NCBI GenBank assembly: GCA_903838675.1
Contig: CAILZI010000052.1
Span: 1-35,670 of the forward strand
From: an uncultured Verrucomicrobiota bacterium
GTDB lineage: Bacteria; Verrucomicrobiota; Verrucomicrobiia; Verrucomicrobiales; Verrucomicrobiaceae
Length of the DNA: 35,670 nucleotides
Reading direction: 5' to 3'
The notes beneath the pieces are model-generated. The model had not been told where the DNA came from. It did no database searches and saw only the letters and a program-made list of their open reading frames with translations. Below, one piece after another: positions 16,691 through 25,057 of this stretch; positions within the stretch are counted from its first letter, which is position 1; each line of letters opens with the position of its first letter. Position numbers and translations under genes: made by a program.

Positions 16691-17197
16691 TTATTGTATA
16701 AGCGCTTCATAGCGCTGCCGATCTGCCGCCTCGAAGCAGCAGAAGATGATCTTTTTAAGAGAAGACGGCTGGGTGATGAAATCGCGCACCGTCTCCAAAG
16801 CGATCTGCGCCGCCTGATCGGGCGGGAAGCGGTAAACGCCGGTGGAGATGCAGGGGAAGGCGATGCTGGCCAGCTGGTGCGCTGCGGCGATGCGCAGCGA
16901 GTTGGCATAGCAGGAGCGCAGTTTCTCGCTCTCTCCGTTTTTGCCGCCGTTCCAGACGGGGCCGACGGTGTGGATGATGTGGCGGGCCTTGAGGTTGTAG
17001 CCTCGGGTGATTTTGGCCTCGCCGGTGCGGCAGCCATTAAGCATGCGGCATTCGGCCAGCAGCTCTTTTCCTGCGGCACGATGGATCGCGCCGTCCACCC
17101 CGCCACCGCCGAGGAGGGAGGAGTTGGCGGCATTGACGATGGCATCCACATTGAGAGTGGTGAAGTCGGCTTGGAGAGTTTCGAGAATTGTGTTCAT
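16691..17197 (-). CDS. Macrodomain O-acetyl-ADP-ribose deacetylase, YmdB-like
   Basis: Single macrodomain protein of 168 residues. Macrodomains bind ADP-ribose; the YmdB class removes acetyl from O-acetyl-ADP-ribose, and relatives hydrolyse ADP-ribose phosphate or remove ADP-ribose from acidic residues. Visible are [22 protein letters not shown] (in parts), with Asn25 and Asp35 at the same positions as the catalytic pair of E. coli YmdB, then [15 protein letters not shown] and [10 protein letters not shown] for the diphosphate loop. It overlaps kptA by 4 bases. In this setting it may process the ADP-ribose phosphate product of KptA. Confidence 0.92.
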   Translation of the reverse strand: MNTILETLQADFTTLNVDAIVNAANSSLLGGGGVDGAIHRAAGKELLAECRMLNGCRTGEAKITRGYNLKARHIIHTVGPVWNGGKNGESEKLRSCYANSLRIAAAHQLASIAFPCISTGVYRFPPDQAAQIALETVRDFITQPSSLKKIIFCCFEAADRQRYEALIQ

Positions 17198-17739
17198 GAG
17201 AATCGAATGAACTGCACCGGCACGTGTTCCACGAGCCAGACGCCGTTGGCACTGAGGTAAAAGGTGTGGCCAGCCTGATGCATGTCGGCTGCCTGGATAG
17301 TGAGGAGAATCGGTTTCCCATGACGCGCTTCGACCTGCATGGTCATTTTTATTTCTGCCGACAGGTGGACGTGGTGGCGCTGCATTTTCAGCAGACCCTG
17401 CACTTGAATGCTTTCGAGAAAGCGCGTCGCCGTGCCGTGATAAAGGATAGGAGGCGGTTCCTTTGACTCATAGTTCAAATCAACCACCACGGAATGGCCC
17501 TGACTGGCGCGGATGCGTGTGCCATCGGCGCTGAACTCGAAGCGCTTTTTGGCATTGGTGGCGACGATGTGTTCGAGGTCGGCACGGCTCAGTGTGCGCC
17601 GGGCCGTGGCGCAGCCGGAAAGCAAATCTTCGACACTCACCCAGCCTGCGGCGTCGAGGATGATGTGGGCGGTTTCGGGTTGATGCCGCAACACCAGACT
17701 GAGAAATTTGCTGGTGCGGGTGGTTTGGGCTGGGTTCAT
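17194..17739 (-). CDS. kptA: RNA 2'-phosphotransferase (KptA/Tpt1)
   Basis: KptA transfers an internal RNA 2'-phosphate to NAD, giving ADP-ribose cyclic phosphate and nicotinamide. Some family members also ADP-ribosylate 5'-phosphorylated RNA or DNA ends. The 181-residue protein is full length. The catalytic Arg-His pair is in [10 protein letters not shown], the second Arg in IRASQGHS, and the NAD-binding part shows [14 protein letters not shown] and [10 protein letters not shown]. All key residues of the family appear present. It sits in a chain of 4-base overlaps between a glycohydrolase and the macrodomain gene, linking RNA-end chemistry to ADP-ribose handling. Confidence 0.92.
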   Translation of the reverse strand: MNPAQTTRTSKFLSLVLRHQPETAHIILDAAGWVSVEDLLSGCATARRTLSRADLEHIVATNAKKRFEFSADGTRIRASQGHSVVVDLNYESKEPPPILYHGTATRFLESIQVQGLLKMQRHHVHLSAEIKMTMQVEARHGKPILLTIQAADMHQAGHTFYLSANGVWLVEHVPVQFIRFS

Positions 17740-18662
17740 TTGAATTTTAAATTGAGGGGTTCACGCGATTCCAGCCAGTCGGCGGGAATGCTGCCGTGGC
17801 CTGCAGAGAGGGAAACGAGGCTTCCAACAATGGCGCAGTTGGTATCCATATCGCCATGGACCGAAACTGCTGACCAAATGGCATCTACATAATCGTTGGG
17901 ATGCCGACATACGCACCACAGGCAGAAGGGTACGGTGTCAGAAGAGATGACCTGGGAGCCATTGCCCAGAATCGAGGCAACGGTTTTCGGCGAAAGCTCC
18001 AGCGGGAGCGTCAGCGCTTTCTTGATGCGCCAATAGGTTTCAGTTTGTGGAAGATTGGCGAGGATAAACCTGATCATCTCATGCCCTTGAGGCACGGATG
18101 AATCCTGCTGCATGACCATCCATGCGGCAGCAAGCGCAACGGCTATCGCACCTGTCTGACCGTCTTCATGCGCATGTGTCACCTTGGCGGAGTCTCTGGC
18201 ATTTGAGATCAGAAGCTGAATGTCATCCGCAAAGTATGCACCGATCGGTGCTGCACGCATGGCCCCGCCGTTGCCGCAGGATCCTTCACCATCAAAGACG
18301 CGACCAGCCGCCTCCTGCCAAGGGACCCCCTCCCCAATGGCCTGCAAGATTCCACGGGCCGTACCGCCATAGCCTCGGTCTGGCTCCTTTGAATATTGTA
18401 TCGCAAACTCCCCGGCCAACCAGTCGGGCACGATGCCTCCATGCTCTTGCAGGCTACGTGTAATCGCGATCGCCATCACGGTATCATCCGTGAAGAACCA
18501 AGGCGGCGGAGGAATGAAGCGTCCTTCCAACCTCTGGTCGGCGGTGACTGGCGTGACAAAGAAGAAGCTCTGCCCAAACGCATCCCCGACAGAAAGGCCG
18601 TCAAGCGAGAGCAAGGCGCGATAAAAACGCTGACCGTGATCGACGTGTGTATTGAGATTCAT
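17736..18662 (-). CDS. ADP-ribosylglycohydrolase (second in operon order)
   Basis: ADP-ribosylglycohydrolase-fold protein of 308 residues. The N-terminal LSLDGLSVGDAFGQ replaces the usual GLLxGxxxGDAxG. Metal-site motifs are WFFTDDTVMAIAI and, near the end, VHGDMDTNCAIVGSLVSL. The middle has NGGAMRAAPIG. The motif variants differ clearly from those of the two other glycohydrolases in the operon, so this is not a recent copy. The target bond is unknown. It overlaps both neighbours by ATGA. Confidence 0.9.
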   Translation of the reverse strand: MNLNTHVDHGQRFYRALLSLDGLSVGDAFGQSFFFVTPVTADQRLEGRFIPPPPWFFTDDTVMAIAITRSLQEHGGIVPDWLAGEFAIQYSKEPDRGYGGTARGILQAIGEGVPWQEAAGRVFDGEGSCGNGGAMRAAPIGAYFADDIQLLISNARDSAKVTHAHEDGQTGAIAVALAAAWMVMQQDSSVPQGHEMIRFILANLPQTETYWRIKKALTLPLELSPKTVASILGNGSQVISSDTVPFCLWCVCRHPNDYVDAIWSAVSVHGDMDTNCAIVGSLVSLSAGHGSIPADWLESREPLNLKFK

Positions 18663-19597
18663 GAGGGTGAAAATCTTTGTTCAAATCTGGCAAATAGATC
18701 TCGCAGATCCTGCTGGCGTGGGAGAGCAAGACGCCATTCGGCCGGGATGCCATCGAGGCCATAGACCACTCCCGCGAGCCCTCCGGCGACACAGCCGGTG
18801 GTATCGGTGTCGTCGCCGAGGTTCACCGCTTTGAGAACGCAGTCGGAAAAATTGTCGGTGGTGAGGAGACACCAGAGGGATGCTGTGAGTGTCTCCATGA
18901 CATAGCCTCCCGAGTGGATGTGAATTTCGGGCTGGGATGCGAGGTCGCCACGCAGCACCTCGCGAAAGGTGCCTAGCTCCTCGTTGTCCGCATAGAGACG
19001 CTGGAAGATCTGCTGTGCCTTTTGAAGAGCTTCGAGTGAAGATGCTTCCTGCATCAGTTCCCGAACCATGAGGCCGTGGAAGACGCAGGCCATCTGTGAA
19101 CGAATGTGTCCATGTGTGATGGCGGAAGCCTGGGCTATGCGGGTTACGAACGTGCTTTCGTCGTGCTGCAGGTGTGCGAGCACCACGGGCAAGATGCGCA
19201 TGAGCGAGCCATTGCCGTTGTCGTAGGGTTCGCGACCTCCTGCGTCTGAAGCTGGAATGCCATGGCGGATGCGGAGCAAGGCCTGGCGGGTGGCGTTGCC
19301 GATATCGAAGACTAGCCCATATGCGGCCCAGTGTCCGAGCTCGAACCATTGCAGAAAGCGTTCGCCCATGTCTTGAAGGTCGAAGCCTTTTTCGACCAGG
19401 CTTTCGACGGAGCAAAGGAGCAGAGAACCATCGTCGCTCCAGGTTCCGGCGGGCTGGCCATGCGCTCCGTGGCTGCGCATTCCGATGACGGGATCGAGCT
19501 TGCGTTTCTCACGTGATGCAAACTCGACTGGGACGCCGAGGGCGTCTCCGACGAGTGAGCCGTAGAGGCCGCCTAGTATTCTTTTTTCTTGATTCAT
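18659..19597 (-). CDS. ADP-ribosylglycohydrolase (first in operon order)
   Basis: ADP-ribosylglycohydrolase of 312 residues, of the bacterial DraG-like type. It starts ILGGLYGSLVGDALGVPVEF, and has the metal motif GTWSDDGSLLLC, the middle segment NGNGSLMRILP, and the second metal motif NLGDDTDTTGCVAGGLAG. All acidic metal ligands are present, so activity is expected. Substrate is unknown. It begins inside the DUF4291 stop region (ATGA) and ends inside the next glycohydrolase start. Confidence 0.92.
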   Translation of the reverse strand: MNQEKRILGGLYGSLVGDALGVPVEFASREKRKLDPVIGMRSHGAHGQPAGTWSDDGSLLLCSVESLVEKGFDLQDMGERFLQWFELGHWAAYGLVFDIGNATRQALLRIRHGIPASDAGGREPYDNGNGSLMRILPVVLAHLQHDESTFVTRIAQASAITHGHIRSQMACVFHGLMVRELMQEASSLEALQKAQQIFQRLYADNEELGTFREVLRGDLASQPEIHIHSGGYVMETLTASLWCLLTTDNFSDCVLKAVNLGDDTDTTGCVAGGLAGVVYGLDGIPAEWRLALPRQQDLRDLFARFEQRFSPS

Positions 19598-20235
19598 AAG
19601 TCTATGCCAACGGCACGAGCGGCGGTGGTTGAGTGTGGGCGATAGATCTCTTCGCAGGGTGTTTGCAGCCCTCGGAAGCCTTCCTTCAGGTTCTCCCGTT
19701 GTTCGATCACGAAGGACGTGATGTCTTCAATGCTGATAAGCTCAGTTTGGCCAAATCGGCGCAGCGTCTCTCCACGCAGGCCGAGTTGGACCGCGCGTCT
19801 TTCGAGACAATTGCCGTTCGGGTCGTGATCTGGGTCCCACTGAAGGCGGACGTCGGATTGCGCGACAGCTTCCTGCCACTTTTCGTGACTGTCATAGCGG
19901 CCGGCAGAGAAGGATGAAGCGACCGAAGCTTCGAGAACTTCATCAAAGAAGGAGCGCTTCATGCGCACGGCCAAAACGTGCTCCTGCCCATCTTTGGATG
20001 CCCAGCCTGAACGGAACATCATCCAGAGGAAATTGGGCTTAATCCAGCTCATGCGCGAAAAGCTGAACTCGCCGCCAAAACGCTGATGTTCGAAAGCAAA
20101 GCGAGCAATCGCAGGCCGGTATGCCTGATAGACCACAATCGTATCGGCATCGAACTGTGCCATGATGTGGCGGCCTGATTGTGGCCAGGCCGGTGCCTGC
20201 TCCGCATAGGGTGTGATTTTCAAAGTCGTATTCAT
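19594..20235 (-). CDS. DUF4291 family protein
   Basis: Soluble protein of 213 residues matching DUF4291. The most typical stretch is [21 protein letters not shown] followed by [22 protein letters not shown] (quoted in pieces). Conserved Arg, Trp and Tyr residues suggest a nucleotide-binding or catalytic role. I recall comparative-genomic suggestions linking this family to ADP-ribose biology, but cannot confirm its assigned chemistry. In this operon it is the only protein that could plausibly add ADP-ribose besides KptA. It overlaps the regulator gene and the next gene by ATGA on either side. Confidence 0.82.
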   Translation of the reverse strand: MNTTLKITPYAEQAPAWPQSGRHIMAQFDADTIVVYQAYRPAIARFAFEHQRFGGEFSFSRMSWIKPNFLWMMFRSGWASKDGQEHVLAVRMKRSFFDEVLEASVASSFSAGRYDSHEKWQEAVAQSDVRLQWDPDHDPNGNCLERRAVQLGLRGETLRRFGQTELISIEDITSFVIEQRENLKEGFRGLQTPCEEIYRPHSTTAARAVGIDL

Positions 20236-20927
20236 ATCTCGAAAAGGAATCCCTTCTTCTTGAGGCGCTCGTACTTCATGGGATCGAAGCGGAAGAGCTG
20301 GGCGGGGCGGTGGGGGCCTTCGCGGTGTTGTTCTTTGAGGGGGATGAGGAGGTCGTAGCTGAGGACTTTTTTGCGGAAGTTGCGCTTGTCGATCTCGGTG
20401 CCGAGGACGCTCTCATAGAGGCGCTGGAGCTGGGTGAGGGTGAACTTGGGGGGGAGAAGCTCGAAGCCGACGGGCTGGTAGGTGAGCTTGCCGCGGAGGC
20501 GGGCGAGGGCGGTGGCGAAGATCTCGGCGTGGTCGAAGGCGAGCGGGGGGATGTCGGTGACGGGGAACCAGCGGGCCTCGGCGGCGTCTGTGGAGGCGGC
20601 GGTGGTGTGGTCGGCGGGTTTGGTGAGTGCGTAGTAGGCGACGCTGACGACGCGCTCGCGGGGGTCGCGGTGCACGGTGCCGAAGGTGTAGAGCTGCTCG
20701 AGGAAGAGGTCTTTGAGGCCGGTTTCTTCCTCCAGCTCGCGGCGGGCGGCGTCATCGAGGGTTTCTTCGACGCGGACGAAGCCACCGGGGAGTGCCCAGT
20801 GGTCTTTGAAGGGGGCGAGGCCGCGTCGGATGAGGAGGACCTGGAGCTCGGCCTGGCCGCTGTCGAAGCCGAAGACGACGCAGTCCACGGTGAGGGCGGC
20901 TCTTGGGTATTCGTAGGTGTGTTTCAC
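20232..20927 (-). CDS. nrtR: NrtR-like Nudix and winged-helix regulator
   Basis: Regulator of 231 residues with an N-terminal Nudix domain and a C-terminal winged helix (~155-231), the NrtR layout. NrtR proteins sense ADP-ribose or NAD-related nucleotides and repress NAD genes. Here the Nudix box is complete: Gly49, Glu55, Arg63, Glu64, Glu67, Glu68 and Gly70 fit GX5EX7REUXEEXGU, so hydrolysis of ADP-ribose may be retained, unlike in many NrtR members. The start is GTG; no ribosome site precedes it and the promoter suggests a leaderless message. As first gene of the ADP-ribose operon it probably represses its own promoter. Confidence 0.85.
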   Translation of the reverse strand: MKHTYEYPRAALTVDCVVFGFDSGQAELQVLLIRRGLAPFKDHWALPGGFVRVEETLDDAARRELEEETGLKDLFLEQLYTFGTVHRDPRERVVSVAYYALTKPADHTTAASTDAAEARWFPVTDIPPLAFDHAEIFATALARLRGKLTYQPVGFELLPPKFTLTQLQRLYESVLGTEIDKRNFRKKVLSYDLLIPLKEQHREGPHRPAQLFRFDPMKYERLKKKGFLFEI

Positions 20928-20935
20928 ACACGAAG
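20917..20935 (-). promoter_or_regulatory. Operator copy 2 over the regulator start codon
   Basis: On the minus strand: CTTCGTGT-N7-ACAC. It covers the end of the -10 element, the predicted transcription start and the GTG start codon. It also contains a perfect GTGTGT-GAA-ACACAC palindrome. Confidence 0.6.
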
Positions 20936-20962
20936 TATTGTGTATTATTCACACGAAGTCAA
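20934..20962 (-). promoter_or_regulatory. Promoter of the ADP-ribose operon
   Basis: On the minus strand, TTGACT (20957-20962) and AATACT (20934-20939) are separated by exactly 17 bases. The expected start of transcription, 6-7 bases after the -10 element, falls on the GTG at 20927, predicting a leaderless mRNA. Confidence 0.6.
20940..20958 (-). promoter_or_regulatory. Operator copy 1 between -35 and -10
   Basis: On the minus strand: CTTCGTGT-N7-ACAC, identical in form to the copy at 20917-20935 and offset by 23 bases, about two DNA turns. It lies in the promoter spacer, as expected for a repressor site. Confidence 0.6.
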
Positions 20963-21307
20963 GGCGGGAGTTTGGGGGATAGGGTGAATGGGATCGAAGC
21001 CGGCTCGAATCGCCGAGTAACGTTTGTCCGGACCGGCTGAAGCCGGGACTACAATACGAAGAGCCGGAACCTGACGGGCTGCTGCGGAGCCGCGAAGCGA
21101 ACCCCGAACTACGTACGAGGACGTTGACGCAGGGAGCCTTGAAACTTTATACCTTAAACTTGAAACGGGGCGTTTTGATCGAGAACGAGGGCGATTTTGA
21201 GGGGGGACACGAGGGGTGACGCCTGACCCTTTACCGGGCCTTGCATCCGGCGGGTGAGGCCTTACTATCGCAGCCCCTTTGAACCAACCCCCCGTTAGTA
21301 GAATACC
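20963..21307. other. Intergenic region before asd with repeat-like GC hairpins
   Basis: About 345 bases without a credible gene. It holds a small hairpin CCGGC-TGAA-GCCGG at 21033-21046 within a block reading like a dispersed intergenic repeat (GAAGCCGGGACTACAATACG), another hairpin around GCGGAGCCGC (about 21083-21092), and two CTTGAAAC words flanking an AT-rich piece near 21140-21170. The asd promoter should be in the last part but was not placed. Confidence 0.4.
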
Positions 21308-22333
<1,026 letters not shown>

Positions 22334-22552
22334 GCGTGTGAGGATCAGAGGCGGGGTTTGTCCCTGCCACAGGCTGTGGAAAAAGTTGCCTTACAACTTT
22401 CTTACAACCTGCTCACAAGCTGCTGACTCATTCCTCTCCACCTGTGGGAAGGTAGCGACAGATCCAAGGAACGCGGCACCTGCCCTGAACCTCACGATCA
22501 TCCCTTTCTCAAGTGTGGTTATCCTTCTGGCTGTTGGAGACTCTACGAATCA

Positions 22553-22590
22553 CCGGGGCGGACTCAGAAAGTCCGCCCCGGTTCTTTTTA
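22553..22590 (+). terminator. Strong intrinsic terminator downstream of asd
   Basis: Perfect 12-bp stem CCGGGGCGGACT / AGTCCGCCCCGG with loop CAGAA, followed by TTCTTTTTAT. Confidence 0.92.
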
Positions 22591-22623
22591 TGGTTTTTAT
22601 AATAATTAGATGACCGGATAAAT

Positions 22624-22649
22624 CGCGAGGCTAAATTATACGCCTCGCG
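22624..22649. promoter_or_regulatory. Perfect inverted repeat abutting the kinase start
   Basis: CGCGAGGC and GCCTCGCG arms separated by ten AT-rich bases (TAAATTATAC), ending one base before the ATG at 22651. The AT-rich centre could be the -10 element, making this an operator. In RNA it would be a stem directly against the start codon. No ribosome binding site is visible. Confidence 0.6.
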
Positions 22650-22650
22650 C

Positions 22651-24327
22651 ATGCTCCAACGCCGCTCCACGATCCTGTTCATCATCTTGGTGATCCTGCC
22701 ACTAGCCCTGCTAGCATGGCTGGGGACTTATCTCATTCGTGATGCAGAAAAGCGCACCGACGCCTCGATGCAGGCCATTCTGGCTGAACGCCTTAGCTCG
22801 GCAGATCAGCACCTGCTGCATGACATGCGGCAGCTTACAGACAGGCTCGATGCCTGGGGTGCGCAAAGCATCGGATCCGCCCGTCTGATGTCCCAGCGGC
22901 TGGCGACACATCCGTGGATCGCGCAAACTTGGTCGGTGACGGGGGAAGGTGAATCCGTGCCTGTGGAGTCCTTTGAGGGCAAGGCCGGCTACCAGCCTGG
23001 GCCAATTTTCAAAGCTGAAGACCGCATCAAAGCCATTCTGGAATCCACGCGGAACCCCGACAGCATGCCACAGTTTGTGTCTGTTTTGGAGGATGGTGGG
23101 CCGCCGTTTCAGCGAGTTTTTATTTCCAGGCTCTCATCCATTCAACAACGCTCCTCCCAGTGGATGACCTATCTCAAGATGTTCGGTTACCACATTGACG
23201 ACCGACCGGTGCAGTCTGAGGCCCCTTTATCCTGGAGTGGATGGCATGTAGGCGATTCGGTATTCATCTACTGGCATCGCTTCGCCGATGGCAGTCTGAG
23301 CTGCGCCTTGATGAACCCACAGATGCTGATGCATTCGTTGTTTCAGCGCCTGCCGCAGCCAGGACTGGCCATCCCTCCCGGCCGCATGATGCTGACCACA
23401 GTCAAGGGCATCCCCCTGCACGAATGGGGCAAGAGACTGCCTGGATCAGAGCGCCCACCAGCAGCACATCGGGCCTGTTCGGAACCGCTCTCGCAATGGG
23501 AGATGGCCTACACACCGGCGAATGAGGAGTTTCCAAAGCCCTACCTTTTCCCGATCCTGCTCGGAGTCAGTTCCGGCATCGTGCTCGTCTTTGTGGTCGG
23601 CTGGCTGTATTTCCACGAGAGTGCGAGTGAAATCCGCGTGGCGCAGCAGCGCGTGACTTTCGTCAATCAGATCTCTCATGAGCTGAAGACGCCTCTGACC
23701 AACATCCGACTCTACGCTGAAATGGCCGCCCACCGCGCGGAGTCGCAGGGCGACACCATCGCCAAGCGCCAGCTCGGAGTCGTGGAGGCTGAGACCTGCC
23801 GACTGGACCGCCTGATCCAAAACGTCCTCAACTACGCGCGTCAGCAGCGTGACAAGCTCACCATCCAGCCGAAGCCGCTGGCGCTGGACCAAAACGTTTC
23901 GCGCATTGCCGAATTCTGGAAGCCGCTGCTGGAGAACAAAGGCTTTGAAATCGTCACCTCCCTGAACGGGCCGGAGACCGTGATGGCCGACCCCGACGCC
24001 ATCGAGCAGATCCTCGGCAATCTGATTTCCAACGTCGATAAATACGCCAACGCCGGCAAATGGATCGCCATCCGCACAGAGCACGATGAGCGCAACACCC
24101 GCATCATTGTGGAGGACCACGGCCCCGGCATCCCGTCCGGCAAGCGCCGCACGGTTTTCGAGCCCTTTGAACGCCTCCGCTCGGATCTTGCCGAAGGCGT
24201 CAGCGGCACCGGCATAGGATTGACCATCTCGCGAGAACTGGCACAATTGCATGGCGGTTCTCTTACGGTGTGTCCTAATTACCGCGACGGCGCACGTTTC
24301 ATTCTCACCCTACCCAACCAGTCATGA
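22651..24327 (+). CDS. Membrane sensor histidine kinase
   Basis: Histidine kinase of 558 residues. First membrane helix ~8-28, a ~265-residue exported sensor region of no recognised family, second helix ~298-320, then directly the dimerisation domain with phospho-acceptor His343 (SHELKTPL), without HAMP. The ATP-binding domain has N-box NLISNVDKYA, G1 DHGPGIP and G2 GTGIGLTIS. It resembles the kinase at 8,805 in the H-box region (LRLY/IRLYAEM type), so the two are paralogues. Its stop overlaps the next gene start by ATGA. Confidence 0.93.
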   Translation: MLQRRSTILFIILVILPLALLAWLGTYLIRDAEKRTDASMQAILAERLSSADQHLLHDMRQLTDRLDAWGAQSIGSARLMSQRLATHPWIAQTWSVTGEGESVPVESFEGKAGYQPGPIFKAEDRIKAILESTRNPDSMPQFVSVLEDGGPPFQRVFISRLSSIQQRSSQWMTYLKMFGYHIDDRPVQSEAPLSWSGWHVGDSVFIYWHRFADGSLSCALMNPQMLMHSLFQRLPQPGLAIPPGRMMLTTVKGIPLHEWGKRLPGSERPPAAHRACSEPLSQWEMAYTPANEEFPKPYLFPILLGVSSGIVLVFVVGWLYFHESASEIRVAQQRVTFVNQISHELKTPLTNIRLYAEMAAHRAESQGDTIAKRQLGVVEAETCRLDRLIQNVLNYARQQRDKLTIQPKPLALDQNVSRIAEFWKPLLENKGFEIVTSLNGPETVMADPDAIEQILGNLISNVDKYANAGKWIAIRTEHDERNTRIIVEDHGPGIPSGKRRTVFEPFERLRSDLAEGVSGTGIGLTISRELAQLHGGSLTVCPNYRDGARFILTLPNQS

Positions 24328-25007
24328 CCAAAATACTCATCGCCGAAGACGACGACCACACGCGCGATGCCTTGCGCGAAGTGCTCACCATGGAAGGCTA
24401 CGAAGTCATCCCAGCCAGCGACGGCCTGCAGGCTGTGGATTTTTTTCGCGCTGAAAATCCCGACTTTGTGTGCCTGGATGTCATGATGCCCGGCCTCAAC
24501 GGCTATGAGGTCTGCAAACAGATCCGCCGACAGGATGAAAAAGTACCCATCCTCTTCCTCACCGCCAAAGCCGAGGAAATTGACACCGTCCTCGGGCTTG
24601 AACTCGGAGCCGATGATTACATGACCAAGCCCTTCGGTGTGAAGGAGATCATCGCCCGCATTCGCGCCATTCTGCGCCGCACGGCATCGCGTGGCGGTGG
24701 CAGGACGGATGATGACTTTACCATGGACGACCTGCGCATTGTCCCCACGGAGTTGCGCGCCTACCGCGACAAGGTGGAGCTGGCCCTCAGCCCGCGTGAT
24801 GTCAAAGTGCTGCGGCTGCTTTACGACCGCCGGGGCAAAGTCATCGACCGCAACACCCTCGCCGATGAAGTCTGGGGAGTGGATTACTTTCCAGAAAGCC
24901 GCGCGCTGGACCAGCACATCTCGCAGCTGCGCAAACGCATCGAAAAAGATCCGGCCCAGCCACGAATTATCCGCACGGTGCATGGCGCAGGCTATCGGTT
25001 TGAATGA
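24324..25007 (+). CDS. OmpR/PhoB-family response regulator
   Basis: Response regulator of 227 residues, partner of the kinase just upstream. The receiver has acidic residues EDDD at 8-11, phospho-acceptor Asp52 in CLDVMMPG, Thr in LFLTAK and Lys in MTKPFG. A Gly/Arg linker near residue 125 leads to a winged-helix DNA-binding domain ending in VHGAGYRFE. Targets are unknown. Confidence 0.95.
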   Translation: MTKILIAEDDDHTRDALREVLTMEGYEVIPASDGLQAVDFFRAENPDFVCLDVMMPGLNGYEVCKQIRRQDEKVPILFLTAKAEEIDTVLGLELGADDYMTKPFGVKEIIARIRAILRRTASRGGGRTDDDFTMDDLRIVPTELRAYRDKVELALSPRDVKVLRLLYDRRGKVIDRNTLADEVWGVDYFPESRALDQHISQLRKRIEKDPAQPRIIRTVHGAGYRFE

Positions 25008-25026
25008 CATGTGATTTGGTCTGCGT

Positions 25027-25052
25027 AGAATGACGCTCACGTTCGTCATTCT
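25027..25052. promoter_or_regulatory. Inverted repeat before the dipeptidase gene
   Basis: AGAATGACG and CGTCATTCT, a perfect 9-bp pair with an 8-base centre, lie six bases before the ATG at 25058. There is no T-run after it, so an operator or translation-control hairpin is more likely than a terminator. Confidence 0.5.
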
Positions 25053-25057
25053 CTCCC

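Larger units (their letters stand above)
22334..22650. other. Region between asd and kinase gene; possible small RNA or long 3' UTR
   Basis: 317 bases. The first ~220 have no convincing gene; a 91-codon frame exists but has no protein-like features. The part ends in a strong terminator (22553-22590), so either asd has a long untranslated tail or a separate short RNA is made here. The last ~60 bases hold the kinase promoter region with a perfect inverted repeat. Confidence 0.4.

Noticed and set aside
20310..20987. 225-codon plus-strand frame rich in Glu, Gly and Val
   Set aside because: It is the mirror of the Nudix regulator gene and has no protein family features.
22375..22383. DnaA-box-like TGTGGAAAA near asd
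   Set aside because: One near match and no cluster of boxes, AT-rich unwinding region or origin-linked genes.
22338..22613. 91-codon frame after asd
   Set aside because: It runs through a strong terminator and has no start signal or protein-like pattern.
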